From contig NW_024468914.1 of NCBI RefSeq assembly GCF_011745365.1, forward strand, positions 2,680,228-2,744,227: 64,000 nt of DNA, written 5' to 3'. The notes under the pieces were generated by a model. That model worked only from the letters and a program-made list of their open reading frames with translations. It was not told the DNA's origin and did not search any database. The position numbers and the translations under genes are program-made. This document shows, in pieces, positions 22,172 through 32,475 of the stretch. The number at the start of each line of letters is the position of its first letter. Position 1 is the first letter of the stretch. The stretch is from Cryphonectria parasitica EP155 (taxonomy: Eukaryota > Ascomycota > Sordariomycetes > Diaporthales > Cryphonectriaceae).

Positions 22172-25100
22172 GTGTTGTTGGAGGAGGGAGATACAGCTGT
22201 GATGTCCATACCTGAACGAGACATTGCGGCTGTTGTGAACGAGTTAACGGTGGAACTGATGGGGAGGAAGTTGAAGGAGGGTTGCTCCATGGTGAATGAG
22301 GAAGGAGCGACCCGAGGGTCTTGCCTGTGTGGAATGCACAGCAGCCAGCGCCATTCACGCCAGCCACGTTGTGTGGGGAAGGAAAGAAAAGATGTCTTAG
22401 GCCTGGTCAACACTCTTTACAAGCCCAAAGACAAGAAGGTCAAGCCAATTAATGATTCCCAGCCTGATGGTTCAGTACCGGAAGGGACGATCGGGTGGAA
22501 GCCTGCCAAGGTTGAGGAGATGAGACGAGCTCAGCGATCCACAAAGCCTACCAAGTATGATGAGTGGATTGAACCCAAGTTCAGCGATCTGGATCCTGAT
22601 CAGCGCCTGAGACCTGACCGGTGGGCTGCCATGCAAGAGAAAAACTGTGAAGGGTTTTCTGAGGCTGAGAAGGAAATGTTCAAACACATGTTGAGAAACA
22701 GGATCAAAGCCCTTGCGTGGGACTTTACTGAGATTGGAAAGATCATTGAGGAAGTGGCTCCCTTGCAAGAAATCAGAACCGTACCCCACGAGGTCTTTCA
22801 AGCGAGGCACATTCCAATCCCCAATGCTCTCAGGCCAAAGCTGATGGAGCTCCTGAAACAACGTATCAGGCGGGAGATCATTGAGGAAAGCCATGCATCA
22901 TACAGAAACAACTGGTTTCTTGTTGTCAAAAAGGATGGTGGCTTACGCCTGATCAATGACGCTCAAAAGTACAACAAGCACAGCCTCAAAGATGCCTTCA
23001 TGCCGCCTGCCTCAGATGAATTCTCGGAGGAGTTCGCCATGTGCAAGGTTCTTTCACTGCTCGACTTCTTTTCCGGGTACGACCAAGTGCGACTGCATCC
23101 TAACAGCAGGGATATGACGACCTTCTCAACGCCCTTAGGCCTGTTCAGGATGTGTACTCTACCCCAGGGTGCTACCAACTCTGTTGCTCAGTTTATGAGG
23201 ATAATGGTCAGACTTCTGTATGATCTTATTCCTCATATATGCCAGCCTTTCCTCGACGACATTCCTGTTCGTGGTCCCACAACAACCTATGGGGATGAAG
23301 AGGTTCCGAGCCTTCCCGGAGTGCGTAGGTACATTGCTGAGCACATCGGAAACCTCGACAAGGTTCTTGTAAATGCAGAGCTGGCTGGAGCCACAATCTC
23401 AGCATTCAAGTCAGAATGGTGCCGAGTGAAAGTCGATATGGTTGGTTATGTCGTCGGTTCCAGCGGACGACAACCTCAGGACAGGAAGGTGGAAAAGCTT
23501 CTGGCCTGGACAGAATGCAAGGACATCAAGGACGTCCGCTCTTTCATCGGACTGGTCGTCTATTATGCAGCTTGGATTTGGAACTTCGCAATCATTGCCC
23601 GACCACTCTACGATCTTCTCAAGAAAGGTGCTGCGTGGAGGTGGGAGAAGGAACAGAAAGAAGCTGTTGCCACACTTGTCCGGACGCTCACGTCTCGTCC
23701 AGTCATCATTTCAATTGATTACAGCACTGATGCTGGGGAGATCGTTCTTATGGTGGATGCAAGCCTGTTGGGCTGGGGCGCCGCACTGATGCAGGTGGTA
23801 GAGGATAAACGAAAGCCAGCACGTTTCGTTAGCGGAACCTGGACAGTTGCAGCACAGAAGTACGATGCTACCAAGAGGGAGTGTCGCGCTGTCCTCTGTG
23901 CCCTACGGTCTCTTCGGCGGCATCTCTATGGTTGCCATTTCATTCTGGAAACCGATGCTCGCGTTCTGGTGGACCAACTCAATGGAGGAATGAACGACAT
24001 ACCCGGTGCTCTCCTGAACAGATGGGTGGCAGTGATCAAGATGTTTGACTTCACTGTCAAACACATTCCCGGGTCAAAGAATCCTGTGGCTGATGCCCTT
24101 TCTCGACCTCCATACTCAACGCCACCTAAGGAAGACGAAGATGGCAATGTTGAGGACTGGTGTGATGCTCAGCTTAACAGCGTGAACTCAGATGGAGCTG
24201 ACCTAGTACCACTGCTAAATCCAACTCTTCAGTGGACGGAACAGTCGAAACGGTATGCAGAGTTCTTATGCCACGGGATCATTCCACCAAAACTCTCCAA
24301 GAGGGATCGCAAGAACTTCATGGTAGAGGCATTAAAGCATCAAGTACTTGACCAGGCTCTGTGGCGCCGCGCTGGTGCGAAACTCCCACGCCGACGGGTA
24401 GTAGATGATCCTGATCTTCGTCGCCGAATCATCAGAGAATGTCATGCCAAGTTTGGACATCGAGGTCGAGACTCTACGGTAGCTCGTGTCAAGCAACTCT
24501 ACTACTGGAGAGGTCTCTGGACAGATGTGGCCAATGCTGTCTCGGGTTGCGAGAAGTGTGCAAAGTTCGATCCAAAGATGTGGAAGGAAGGAGTGATCCC
24601 GACCCTTCCAAGTCAACCCTTCACGAGGATCAGCATCGACATTCAACACATGGCCGAGGATGGCGGTTACAGATACCTTGCGGAGGCTCGCTGTGACCTG
24701 ACCGGCTATGTGCTTGCAAGACCCCTCAAGAAAGCTACAGCTGCGGAAATGAGGAAGTTCATTTTGGAAGAGATCATTCTTGTGTTCGGGTGCCCTCTCA
24801 AAATTACTGTTGACGGAGGACCAGAAAACAAGGCTGAGATGGCCAAGACCATCAGAGCTCTTGGGATCCTGCTTGTCCAGGTCTCCAGTTACAATCCCCA
24901 TGCCCAAGGACAAGTAGAAGCTGGTCATCTTTCCTTAGCAAGTGCCCTTGCTAAGCTAGCTGATGCTCAACCCTGGAGATGGAGGCAGTACTTGAGACTC
25001 GCACTCTTCGCTGAAAGGACTACGATCCGCCAGTCGCATGGATACAGCCCCTTCTATTTGATTTTCGGTTGGGAGCCGCTTATCCCAATTGAAACTGAAA

Positions 25101-25900
25101 TCCCGACGTGGAGAGTTCTTACATGGACCGAAGACCAATCCCCTCAGGAAGCGTTTGAAATGCGGTTGAGGATGATCGCAGCCAAGGAAGATGATGTGCA
25201 GAAGGCAATTGAAGCTGTTCAGGCATACCGTCAAAAGATCGCAGCCAAAAGTCAAACGCAGGGTCTGGTACGAAAATCTCGACTGAGTGTCGGAGATCTC
25301 GTGCTTGTCTATGACCACGTCCGGAAAATGAGCCACTCGCGCAATGCCAAGATCTCTTATAAGTGGAAGGGTCCATACCTGATTGCTCAGGTCCTAGACA
25401 AACATGCTTATGAGCTCAAGACCACAGACGGAGTTCTGCTAAAAGGCACATATTCAGCTACCAATCTCAAAAAGTTCATGCGGAATATGGATGGCATTTG
25501 GGAACCCGAGGTGCCTATGCCCTGGGAAGAAGATGTCGAGCTTCAACCTGGCCAACCATTGGCAGAAAAGCTGGATTCGATGAGAGCTCCCTGGCGGGGG
25601 GAACCAGACAACAATATCCTCGAAGTTCAGGAAGCAGATTCAAGCGACGACGCCACATTCTGGGTTCCAGACATCATCGAGCACGACCCCACGCCTGGCC
25701 AGACCAGTCCTGATCCAGAGACTGTCAATCTAGCAACTGAAGCGGATGATGATGCTGAGGATGGAAATGGAGTTGGTGACGGTGAACATTTCACACGGGC
25801 AGCAGAGAAGGAGAGGCGAGAACAGGAGAAAGCAGATAGAAGTGGGATGTTTATACCAATCCCAACTAAATCAGCGTTCCTAGCTCGTGGGGGAGGTTGA
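22172..25900 (+). CDS. pol: Pol: RT, RNase H, integrase (family 1, young copy)
   Basis: Copies the RNA into DNA and integrates it. The given start is a GTG and is only nominal; translation most likely enters by -1 frameshifting at 22109 (frame open from 22076). Residues counted from 22172: RT at about 250-420 with the catalytic FLDD at 360-363; RNase H with D529, E570 and D595; integrase zinc finger H758/H763 and C793/C796; integrase triad D823, D881, E916; GPY module (KGPYLIAQV) near 1066. The tail after about 1100 is acidic, with no chromodomain. The FLDDIPV version of the RT box is fungal-type in my recollection. It ends 286 bp before the 3' end of the antisense gene. Confidence 0.95.
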   Translation: MLLEEGDTAVMSIPERDIAAVVNELTVELMGRKLKEGCSMVNEEGATRGSCLCGMHSSQRHSRQPRCVGKERKDVLGLVNTLYKPKDKKVKPINDSQPDGSVPEGTIGWKPAKVEEMRRAQRSTKPTKYDEWIEPKFSDLDPDQRLRPDRWAAMQEKNCEGFSEAEKEMFKHMLRNRIKALAWDFTEIGKIIEEVAPLQEIRTVPHEVFQARHIPIPNALRPKLMELLKQRIRREIIEESHASYRNNWFLVVKKDGGLRLINDAQKYNKHSLKDAFMPPASDEFSEEFAMCKVLSLLDFFSGYDQVRLHPNSRDMTTFSTPLGLFRMCTLPQGATNSVAQFMRIMVRLLYDLIPHICQPFLDDIPVRGPTTTYGDEEVPSLPGVRRYIAEHIGNLDKVLVNAELAGATISAFKSEWCRVKVDMVGYVVGSSGRQPQDRKVEKLLAWTECKDIKDVRSFIGLVVYYAAWIWNFAIIARPLYDLLKKGAAWRWEKEQKEAVATLVRTLTSRPVIISIDYSTDAGEIVLMVDASLLGWGAALMQVVEDKRKPARFVSGTWTVAAQKYDATKRECRAVLCALRSLRRHLYGCHFILETDARVLVDQLNGGMNDIPGALLNRWVAVIKMFDFTVKHIPGSKNPVADALSRPPYSTPPKEDEDGNVEDWCDAQLNSVNSDGADLVPLLNPTLQWTEQSKRYAEFLCHGIIPPKLSKRDRKNFMVEALKHQVLDQALWRRAGAKLPRRRVVDDPDLRRRIIRECHAKFGHRGRDSTVARVKQLYYWRGLWTDVANAVSGCEKCAKFDPKMWKEGVIPTLPSQPFTRISIDIQHMAEDGGYRYLAEARCDLTGYVLARPLKKATAAEMRKFILEEIILVFGCPLKITVDGGPENKAEMAKTIRALGILLVQVSSYNPHAQGQVEAGHLSLASALAKLADAQPWRWRQYLRLALFAERTTIRQSHGYSPFYLIFGWEPLIPIETEIPTWRVLTWTEDQSPQEAFEMRLRMIAAKEDDVQKAIEAVQAYRQKIAAKSQTQGLVRKSRLSVGDLVLVYDHVRKMSHSRNAKISYKWKGPYLIAQVLDKHAYELKTTDGVLLKGTYSATNLKKFMRNMDGIWEPEVPMPWEEDVELQPGQPLAEKLDSMRAPWRGEPDNNILEVQEADSSDDATFWVPDIIEHDPTPGQTSPDPETVNLATEADDDAEDGNGVGDGEHFTRAAEKERREQEKADRSGMFIPIPTKSAFLARGGG

Positions 25901-26186
25901 TTTCTTTCTGTCCATATTTCTTTTTGTTCGCAAAACACGTTTTCTTTTCGTCTTTCCTATTCCATCTCGTGTGTTTTGCTGGGGGAGGAGGGACGAAGTG
26001 TCGTCTGCTACCACTCGCCACAGAACACTGTAAACCCACCTAAAAATTTCAAAGCACCCGGCACAGAGCATGTTGACCAGCTCTGAGGCCATTTTCGTTG
26101 TTCAAAAATTGCAGTATATTGGAATGCAACGCATGAAAAATGCAGAGCGCCGAAGAAACACTGCAACCTATGGAAACCCCTTACTT
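25901..26186. other. Convergent 3' noncoding region between pol and the antisense gene
   Basis: No open frame of interest. Pol ends on the left and the minus-strand accessory gene ends at 26187, so any transcripts converge here. Confidence 0.6.
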
Positions 26187-27421
26187 TTACACATCATCCT
26201 CATCACCGGAATACCCGTAAATGTCATCCGATGGCTCTCTCCTCGTCCTGTCCAGATCCATGTCATCCGTATCATCCGCTGAAGAATCGTCGTCAAAAAC
26301 AGAGGAAGAACCTTGAGATTGAACGGACTTGGCTCGTTTCTCGACACGAGATCCTACTACAGCCTTGCCCTTGCCTTTATCCTTGCCACGAGATACAGGT
26401 CGTGGAGCTGCCTGCCCAGACCCAGATACTCCCTTCTTGGGAGCAGAAGGAGCAGTACTCTTCTTGCCGATCTGTGCAGATAAAGTTAGCAATGGTCTTC
26501 TTGAGCATCGCAATCATAGTTGATTATGAGACTCACAGTATCCTGTGGGTACCACTTCCTTGGCACAAGAGGAACCCATTTGATCTGGTTATGCGCAATA
26601 CCTTTATCCCGCATGAGCTTGTATTGAGCTTTGACAATACGCTCGACGTCGGCATTGGAGTTGACTTGAGAATCTATCTCGATTACACGTCGAGGGCCGA
26701 GTTGGTAAAACGAGTGCCGACGCTGCGAGAAGGACAATGATTAGTGTGTGCTCAAACCTGGTCAAAGACATCGGAATGGGAATCTTACTCGTGCACTGCG
26801 CTCTTTGACACAAGGGAAGTCTTTGGTGTAGTCACACCCAGACTCTGCATGATAAATGCAGTTGCCGCACTTCCCATTGAAGAAGCCCTCCATTGAGATG
26901 CATTCTAGGAAAGGCCAGTTGACGTTGACCTGCTGCCCCTGTACAGGCATGCAAGCAGTGGCGTACCGACGGGAGCAGCAATCGCAAGGGACTAGGTTAC
27001 GCCGACCATAGGACTGAACGAGGAGGGAATTTACTCGCTCAGGGCGGGAGAAGATGCGGGTAAGGTACTCGCCAAAGGGCTTCCAACCGGCTTTACACAC
27101 CACAATAGGATTCAGTTTGATAGAATCCTTATTGTCCAGCCTTGCGAAATGAGCAGCAAAGCCAGGGCTTGGCAGTGAGTTGTTCCAAAACATGATATCG
27201 CCTTGGATATCCCAAGAAGCGTATGTCAAGCCAAGGTCTCCCTTGATGGTGTTGAAGTCTGTAACGTCAAGGAAGTCGACATGGACATCCTTGAGCCAGT
27301 GGTAGTTGCTGCCCTGAGGAGGAGGAACCGAAGAAGAAAACCAGATCCAGACCTTGTCAACCTCTTGAGGAGCGGTGTTTACCCGCGAAGAGAAAACAGC
27401 GTCGGTGACGATTCGAGACAT
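26187..27421 (-). CDS. Antisense spliced accessory gene: Cys-rich DUF3716-like protein
   Basis: Three exons on the minus strand: 27421-26789, 26722-26537 and 26471-26187, giving 367 aa. Intron 1 (26788-26723, 66 nt) runs GTAAGA...CACTAATC...CAG. Intron 2 (26536-26472, 65 nt) runs GTGAGT...TGCTAAC...CAG. Both are phase 0 and join open frames. Residues 146-204 hold nine Cys (146, 148, 149, 157, 174, 185, 188, 196, 204), including CGNC, resembling the fungal DUF3716 family. The last exon is Lys/Ser/Gly-rich and ends in an acidic DDD-type tail. ATG 27421 has A at -3; an upstream in-frame ATG (27571) is less likely. Lying antisense to the genomic RNA, its introns would not be removed during retrotransposition. 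A role in nucleic-acid binding or silencing control is only a guess. Confidence 0.8.
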
Positions 27422-28038
27422 CTTGAGTGTGTTGCAGAGCTGGGCAAGGGAAGGTTGACAGAAGGAGAAGTTGTTGTGCGAAGGATGAATTGAAAGGCAA
27501 GGTGAACTGAGGGAGAGATTGTTGAACAGTTTGCTGAAGATTGATGAGATGGCAATGGGTAACAAACACACCCAACTGAGTCACCACACCTTCTATCCAG
27601 TCTGTTGCTGGACAGCTCCTACCTGGCCAAGGGTGAAGCTGTTTGCCTTGTGACAAACGGAAAGCAGTGAATCACTTGGGTAGTTGCCAGACAAGATAAA
27701 TTGGCCATTCCATCCACACTCGCAGCCAGCTATTCTTCTTCCTCCTTCAACCTCTTCACAACCACCTTTCTCGAGCATACACACACCCTTTTTCTTCCTC
27801 GTCAACGCTGCCCCAGACCTGTACACCGACATCAGAGCAAATTGTCAACTGCTCTGCTTACATAACATCACCTTCCTCGACAGATCCTCAGGCTGAAGCT
27901 GCATTCTTCTCTACCTTTCTTCCTCAGTCAACACCCTCTCGGTCCCTTGACTTTACACCTTCGCAAACCCCTCTCGCAATTGCCCACCTTCCGACAAAGC
28001 CGTTCTTCCCTTTTCACTTTCCTTTCGACTCAGCAGCA
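27422..28038. promoter_or_regulatory. Divergent promoter region between the two accessory genes
   Basis: 617 bp separate the start codons of the antisense and sense accessory genes. The right half (27900-28038) is pyrimidine-rich with runs of CTTTC and CCTTCC just before ATG 28039, as in many fungal 5' regions. I see no strong TATA box. The same region at 31859-32475 in the old copy is heavily mutated. Confidence 0.5.
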
Positions 28039-29703
28039 ATGGCCGAATTCAAGTACTCTCTGTTCCCACCTGTCCAGCATAGCCGAGGGGACTGGATGAC
28101 CAAGGCCTACTGCTTTCGGACTGTCTTTCCCAGAGCGCCGTACCCAACTGAAGTGATCAAGAGTCGTCCGCCCTACTTCAGTCTAAGGGACGAAGAAAAT
28201 CATCTGGCAGCAGGACTCGTCGAGAAGTACTTCCCAGGGTTACCCCCTCGCAAGTCGTACTTGCCCACGATCTTCGGCGCCAATCCTTCCAGACACCTTC
28301 TCGATATCTATGATCTGGTCGGATTCTTAGATGCAGGAGTCCCTCAAGATATTGGTCCGCAGCACGCTGTGGCTGCCTTTCGTCATTACGCTCAGTACAA
28401 TCAACAAGACGTATTCTTGATGGGATGCCTTCGTGTTCCATCGATAGCCCATCCACCTGGCTCTCCTGATATTCTCAATAAACAGGATCTGCCCAGACAT
28501 GAGGCTAGACAGAGGCGCCTATGGGTTCTCCTCTCAGTCAATACAGCGACTTCAGCTTGTGCTCTGTCTTGGCTCGATATGAAGACTGAAAAAGGATTTT
28601 ACATCGCTGTGCACAAATCCGGCGATACCCTACTGGCTCATGCAAGCAAGCACTATCTGAACAGTCAGCTCAGGAGTGCTGGAGCCAATCGGGATTGGGA
28701 TTTCGAGAATGTTCCAACTACGCCGCTGGATAACGATTCGAATGCAGCTCTGCTCTATGCAATCGAACTGTTTCGCCTTCGAATCCTGGAATCTACTGAT
28801 TTCTACCAATCACCTAGTGGCTGTCCAGACTGGAGGCAAGCTCTCTATCTTAACCATAGAGAAACTGCACAAAATGTGGAAGAATGGGGTGCGGAGATGG
28901 CTATGACAAGCCTGCACTGCCAGGCCTTCTCCTATGAGCTGGGACACAGCAACTATACGCGATATCCTGATCGGCCATTAAGAAGGAGTGCCTCACTTCA
29001 AGAATACAAGGCTGTACAAGTGGAAGCCGGTAGGGTACTGAACATAACCTACAAGCCGAATGTTACCTTCTTCGTGGGAGGAGTTGCAGACTTGCCTGAA
29101 CTGTCTATTGAAGGCGATCTCGACAGGATGAGGAGGGACATATCAGCCTTTGCCCTGGAGGATTTCAGAGCGAGTAGGGCACCCAGCCTAGTTCCGTCAA
29201 GACAACAGTCCCGAGAGAGCACAGCTCCAGCTGGCCCGATCTTGCGTTCATCAAGAGGACGTAGTATCAGCTCAGAGTTAAGTCGACTCCCATCCGGAAC
29301 TCCTACCGATCCTTACTCCTCTTCACCTCGAGGAACGCCTGTCGGTCCAGGACCGACAATCAACCTGTCAATGCAGCAAACAGCTAGGCCTGGACGTGCT
29401 ACTGAAGCCCCATTGCATCAGAGACTGAGAAGCAGCAACATCATGCCTCCCAGTTTTCCTGATAGACCTCAGGAGCCTCGTGTGCCTCTATGGAATGAGC
29501 TTCATAGCCTTAACCCTATCAGGCCCTCAGTGGGTTCTCCGAACTGGACAGGGTTCGATCATGCTATCAAGATGGATATGTATGAAGCGGACTGCGAAAG
29601 GATCCGTCGAGTGAGAATGCAGAATCAGGAGAGAACTGCTGCTGCTGCTGCTGCTCGAGCAGAGTTTGAGAGCAGACGGGGACAGAGAAGAGGTCAGCGT
29701 TAG
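28039..29703 (+). CDS. Sense accessory gene, 554-aa protein of unknown function
   Basis: A continuous ATG-to-TAG frame without introns, between the divergent promoter and the 3' LTR. Residues 1-350 look globular (mixed hydrophobic and charged). About 370-460 is Ser/Pro/Arg-rich and low in complexity, and the C terminus holds a poly-Ala run followed by an Arg-rich end. A stretch near residues 170-270 (RRLWVLLSVN, WLDM, then FENVPTTPLDNDSNAALL) faintly recalls the layout of Ulp1/C48 cysteine peptidases, but with the His and Cys positions replaced. I consider that unproven. The old copy holds the same gene at the same length, so it belongs to the element rather than being a chance capture. Confidence 0.8.
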   Translation: MAEFKYSLFPPVQHSRGDWMTKAYCFRTVFPRAPYPTEVIKSRPPYFSLRDEENHLAAGLVEKYFPGLPPRKSYLPTIFGANPSRHLLDIYDLVGFLDAGVPQDIGPQHAVAAFRHYAQYNQQDVFLMGCLRVPSIAHPPGSPDILNKQDLPRHEARQRRLWVLLSVNTATSACALSWLDMKTEKGFYIAVHKSGDTLLAHASKHYLNSQLRSAGANRDWDFENVPTTPLDNDSNAALLYAIELFRLRILESTDFYQSPSGCPDWRQALYLNHRETAQNVEEWGAEMAMTSLHCQAFSYELGHSNYTRYPDRPLRRSASLQEYKAVQVEAGRVLNITYKPNVTFFVGGVADLPELSIEGDLDRMRRDISAFALEDFRASRAPSLVPSRQQSRESTAPAGPILRSSRGRSISSELSRLPSGTPTDPYSSSPRGTPVGPGPTINLSMQQTARPGRATEAPLHQRLRSSNIMPPSFPDRPQEPRVPLWNELHSLNPIRPSVGSPNWTGFDHAIKMDMYEADCERIRRVRMQNQERTAAAAAARAEFESRRGQRRGQR

Positions 29704-29943
29704 GATCTGTCCAGGTCGTGCCCGTGTTACGAATGGACTGAAGATGGATACTGATACTCCTGCGTTGATTTGAATGATGGCTCAAGCGATAGGGAGAGGC
29801 ATGAGGGTTGAATTGGGGGGATGGTTCGGTTTGCAGTGTTTCCTTTGGCAGTTTGCGATGAATTCTTTATTTCTTTACTTCATCTCCCTCTGATCAGACC
29901 TGGCACACCATTGGACTTGTCGCAACTTTGGAAGAAAGTTGCT
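29704..29943 (+). other. 3' noncoding region before the polypurine tract
   Basis: 240 bp with no gene, matching 17628-17879 in the old copy. Confidence 0.7.
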
Positions 29944-29953
29944 GGGGGAGGAC
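29944..29953 (+). other. Polypurine tract
   Basis: GGGGGAGGAC abuts the 3' LTR start (29954), the expected place for plus-strand DNA priming. Confidence 0.8.
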
Positions 29954-30274
29954 TGTTGTGGTGGCCAGGGTGGTAGTCCGTGGGACGTGGAGTACAGTGG
30001 GTCAAGGGTCCTCATACATATAAAGGATACCACCCACTTTTCAAATTCTTTAGCTATAAGCAACAATCAAGCATCCTTTTCTCTTCTTTTCAATTTTTGA
30101 ACCCCTTGGACAGGTCTAAGACAGGTTTTTCACCCTGTTCTTGTGCCCGTGTGGCCTTAGTTTGCTGTCCTCATCTGTACAGGCACGCTTGGGTTGCATG
30201 AGCCCTTGCCCATTGCTTCGGCAGCTGTTTGTCCCTTTTTCTTTCGAGGGCGACGGCGCCCTAGTTCTGGTTCA
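29954..30274 (+). repeat. 3' LTR of the young family-1 copy
   Basis: 321 bp, followed by TSD CTGC at 30275-30278. Confidence 0.95.
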
Positions 30275-31858
30275 CTGCATCCTTACTCAACGGATTCTTT
30301 TGCAGTCCGCTTTATACATATCCATCTTGATAGCATGATTGAACTCTGTTCAGTTCGGAGAACTTACTGAAAGCCTGATAGGGTTAAAGCTATGAAGCTC
30401 ATTCCATAGAAGCATATGAGGCTTCTAAGATCTATTAGGAAAACTGGGAGGCATGATGTTACTGCTTCTCAGTCTCTGATGCAATGGAGCTTCAATAGCA
30501 TATTCAGGCTTAGCTGTTTGCTGCATTAACAGATTGATTATTGGTTCTGGATTAATAGGTATTTCTTGAGATAAAGAGAAGTAAGGATCGATAGGAGTTC
30601 TGAATGGGAGTTGACTTAATTCTGAGCTAATACTATATTCTCTTGATGAATGCAAGATTGGGCTAGCTGAAGCTGTACTCTCTCGGAACTATTGTTTTGA
30701 TAGAACTAGGCTGGGTATTCTACTCGCTCTGAAATCCTCCAGAGCAAAGGCTGATATATTCCTTCTCATTCTATCGAGATCGCTTTCAATAGATAGTTCA
30801 GACAAGTCTGCAACTCTTCTTACGAAGAAGGTAACATTCGGCTTGTAGATTATATTCAGTATTCTACTAGCTTTTACTTGTACAGCCTTGTATTCTTGAA
30901 GTGAAGCACTTCTTCTTAATAGCTGATTAGGATATCGCATATAATTGCTGTATTCCAGCTTATAGAAGAAAGCCTAGCAGTGCAAGCTCGTTATAGCTAT
31001 CTCTACATCCCATTCTTTTACATTTTGTACAATCTCTTTATAATTAAAATAGAAAGCTTGCCTCCAGTCTGAACAGCTACTAGGTGATTAGTAGAAATCA
31101 GTAGATTTCAGAATTCGAAAGCGAAATAGTTCGATTATATAGAGCAGAGCTGCATTCGAATTATTATCTAGCAGCATAGTTGGAATATTCTCGAAATTCC
31201 AATCCTAATTAGCTCTAGCACTTCTGAGCTAACTATTCAGATAGTGCTTGCTTATATAAGCTAGTAGAATATCGCCGGATTTGTATATAGCAATATAAAA
31301 TCCTTTTTCAGTTTTTATATCAAGCTAAGATAGAGTATAAGCTGAAATTGCTATATTAACTGAGAAAAGAATTTATAAGCGCTTCTATTTAGCTTTATAT
31401 CTGAGCAGATCTTGCTTATTGAGAATATTAGAAGAGCTTAATGAATAAGCTATTGATAGAATACAAAAGCATTTCATCAAGAATACATTTTGTTGATTAT
31501 ACTGAGCATAATAATGAAAGGCAGCTACAGCATGCTGCGAACTAATATCTTGAGAAACTTCTGCATTTAAGAATCCAACTAGATTATAAATATTGAGAAG
31601 ATATTTGAAAGGATTAGCGCTGAAGATTGTAAGCAAGTACGATTTACAAGGGAGTAATTCTGGGAAGTACTTCTTGATGAATTCTGCTGCTAGATAATTT
31701 TCTTCGTTTCTTAAACTGAAATAGAGCGAATAACTCTTGATTACTTCAGTTGAGTATAGCGCTTTGGGAAAAACAGTTCGAAAGCAGTAAGCTTTGATTA
31801 TTCAGTTTTCTTAGCTATGCTGAACAGATAGGAATAAAGAGTATTTGAATTCGGCTAT
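30275..31858 (-). pseudogene. Old copy of the 554-aa accessory gene, main part
   Basis: Minus-strand match to young 28039-29622. The start codon is ATA (31858-31856) instead of ATG. Pieces of open frame remain at 30940-30689, 30655-30425 and 31636-31385, separated by stops from transitions. The young element interrupts it 85 bp before its end. Confidence 0.9.
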
Positions 31859-32475
31859 TGCTGCTAAATCAAAAGGAAAGTAAAAAAGAAAGAACAGCTT
31901 TGTTGAAAGGTAAGCAATTGCAAGAGGAGTTTGCAAAGATGTAAAATCAAGAGATTGAGAAGGTATTAACTAAGAAAGAAAAGTAGAGAAGAATGCAGCT
32001 TTAGCCTAAGGATCTGTTAAGAAAGATGATGTTATGTAAGCAGAGCAGTTAACAATTTGCTTTGATATTGATATACAGGTCTGAAGTAGCGTTGATAAGA
32101 AAGAAAAAGGGTATATATATGCTTGAGAAAGGTGATTGTAAAGAGGTTGAAGGAGGAAGAAAAATAGCTAGCTGCAAGTATAAATAGAATAGCTAATTTA
32201 TCTTGTTTAGCAACTACTCAAGTAATTTACTGCTTTCTATTTATTACAAAGCAAACAGCTTCATCTTTAGCTAGATAGAAGCTATTCAGCAACAGACTGA
32301 ATAGAAAGCATAGTAACTCAGTTGAATGTATTTATTATTCATTGCTATCTCATCAACCTTCAGCAAACTATTTAACAATCTCTCCCTCAGTTCACCTTGC
32401 TTTTCAATTCATTCTTTGCATAACAACTTCTCCTTCTATCAATCTTCCCTTGCTCAGCTCTGCAATATACTCAAG

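Larger units (their letters stand above)
17965..30274 (+). mobile_element. Young, intact family-1 Ty3/gypsy element, 12.3 kb with accessory genes
   Basis: It has two 321-bp LTRs (17965-18285 and 29954-30274), TG...CA ends, a polypurine tract and a 4-bp TSD CTGC. Internal order is gag-protease, pol in the -1 frame, an antisense spliced gene, then a sense accessory gene. All frames are open and the base composition is balanced, in sharp contrast to the surrounding DNA. It is large for Ty3/gypsy (commonly 5-8 kb), and about 3.8 kb of the excess is the accessory region. It sits in the sense accessory gene of an older copy of itself, in opposite orientation. Confidence 0.97.
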
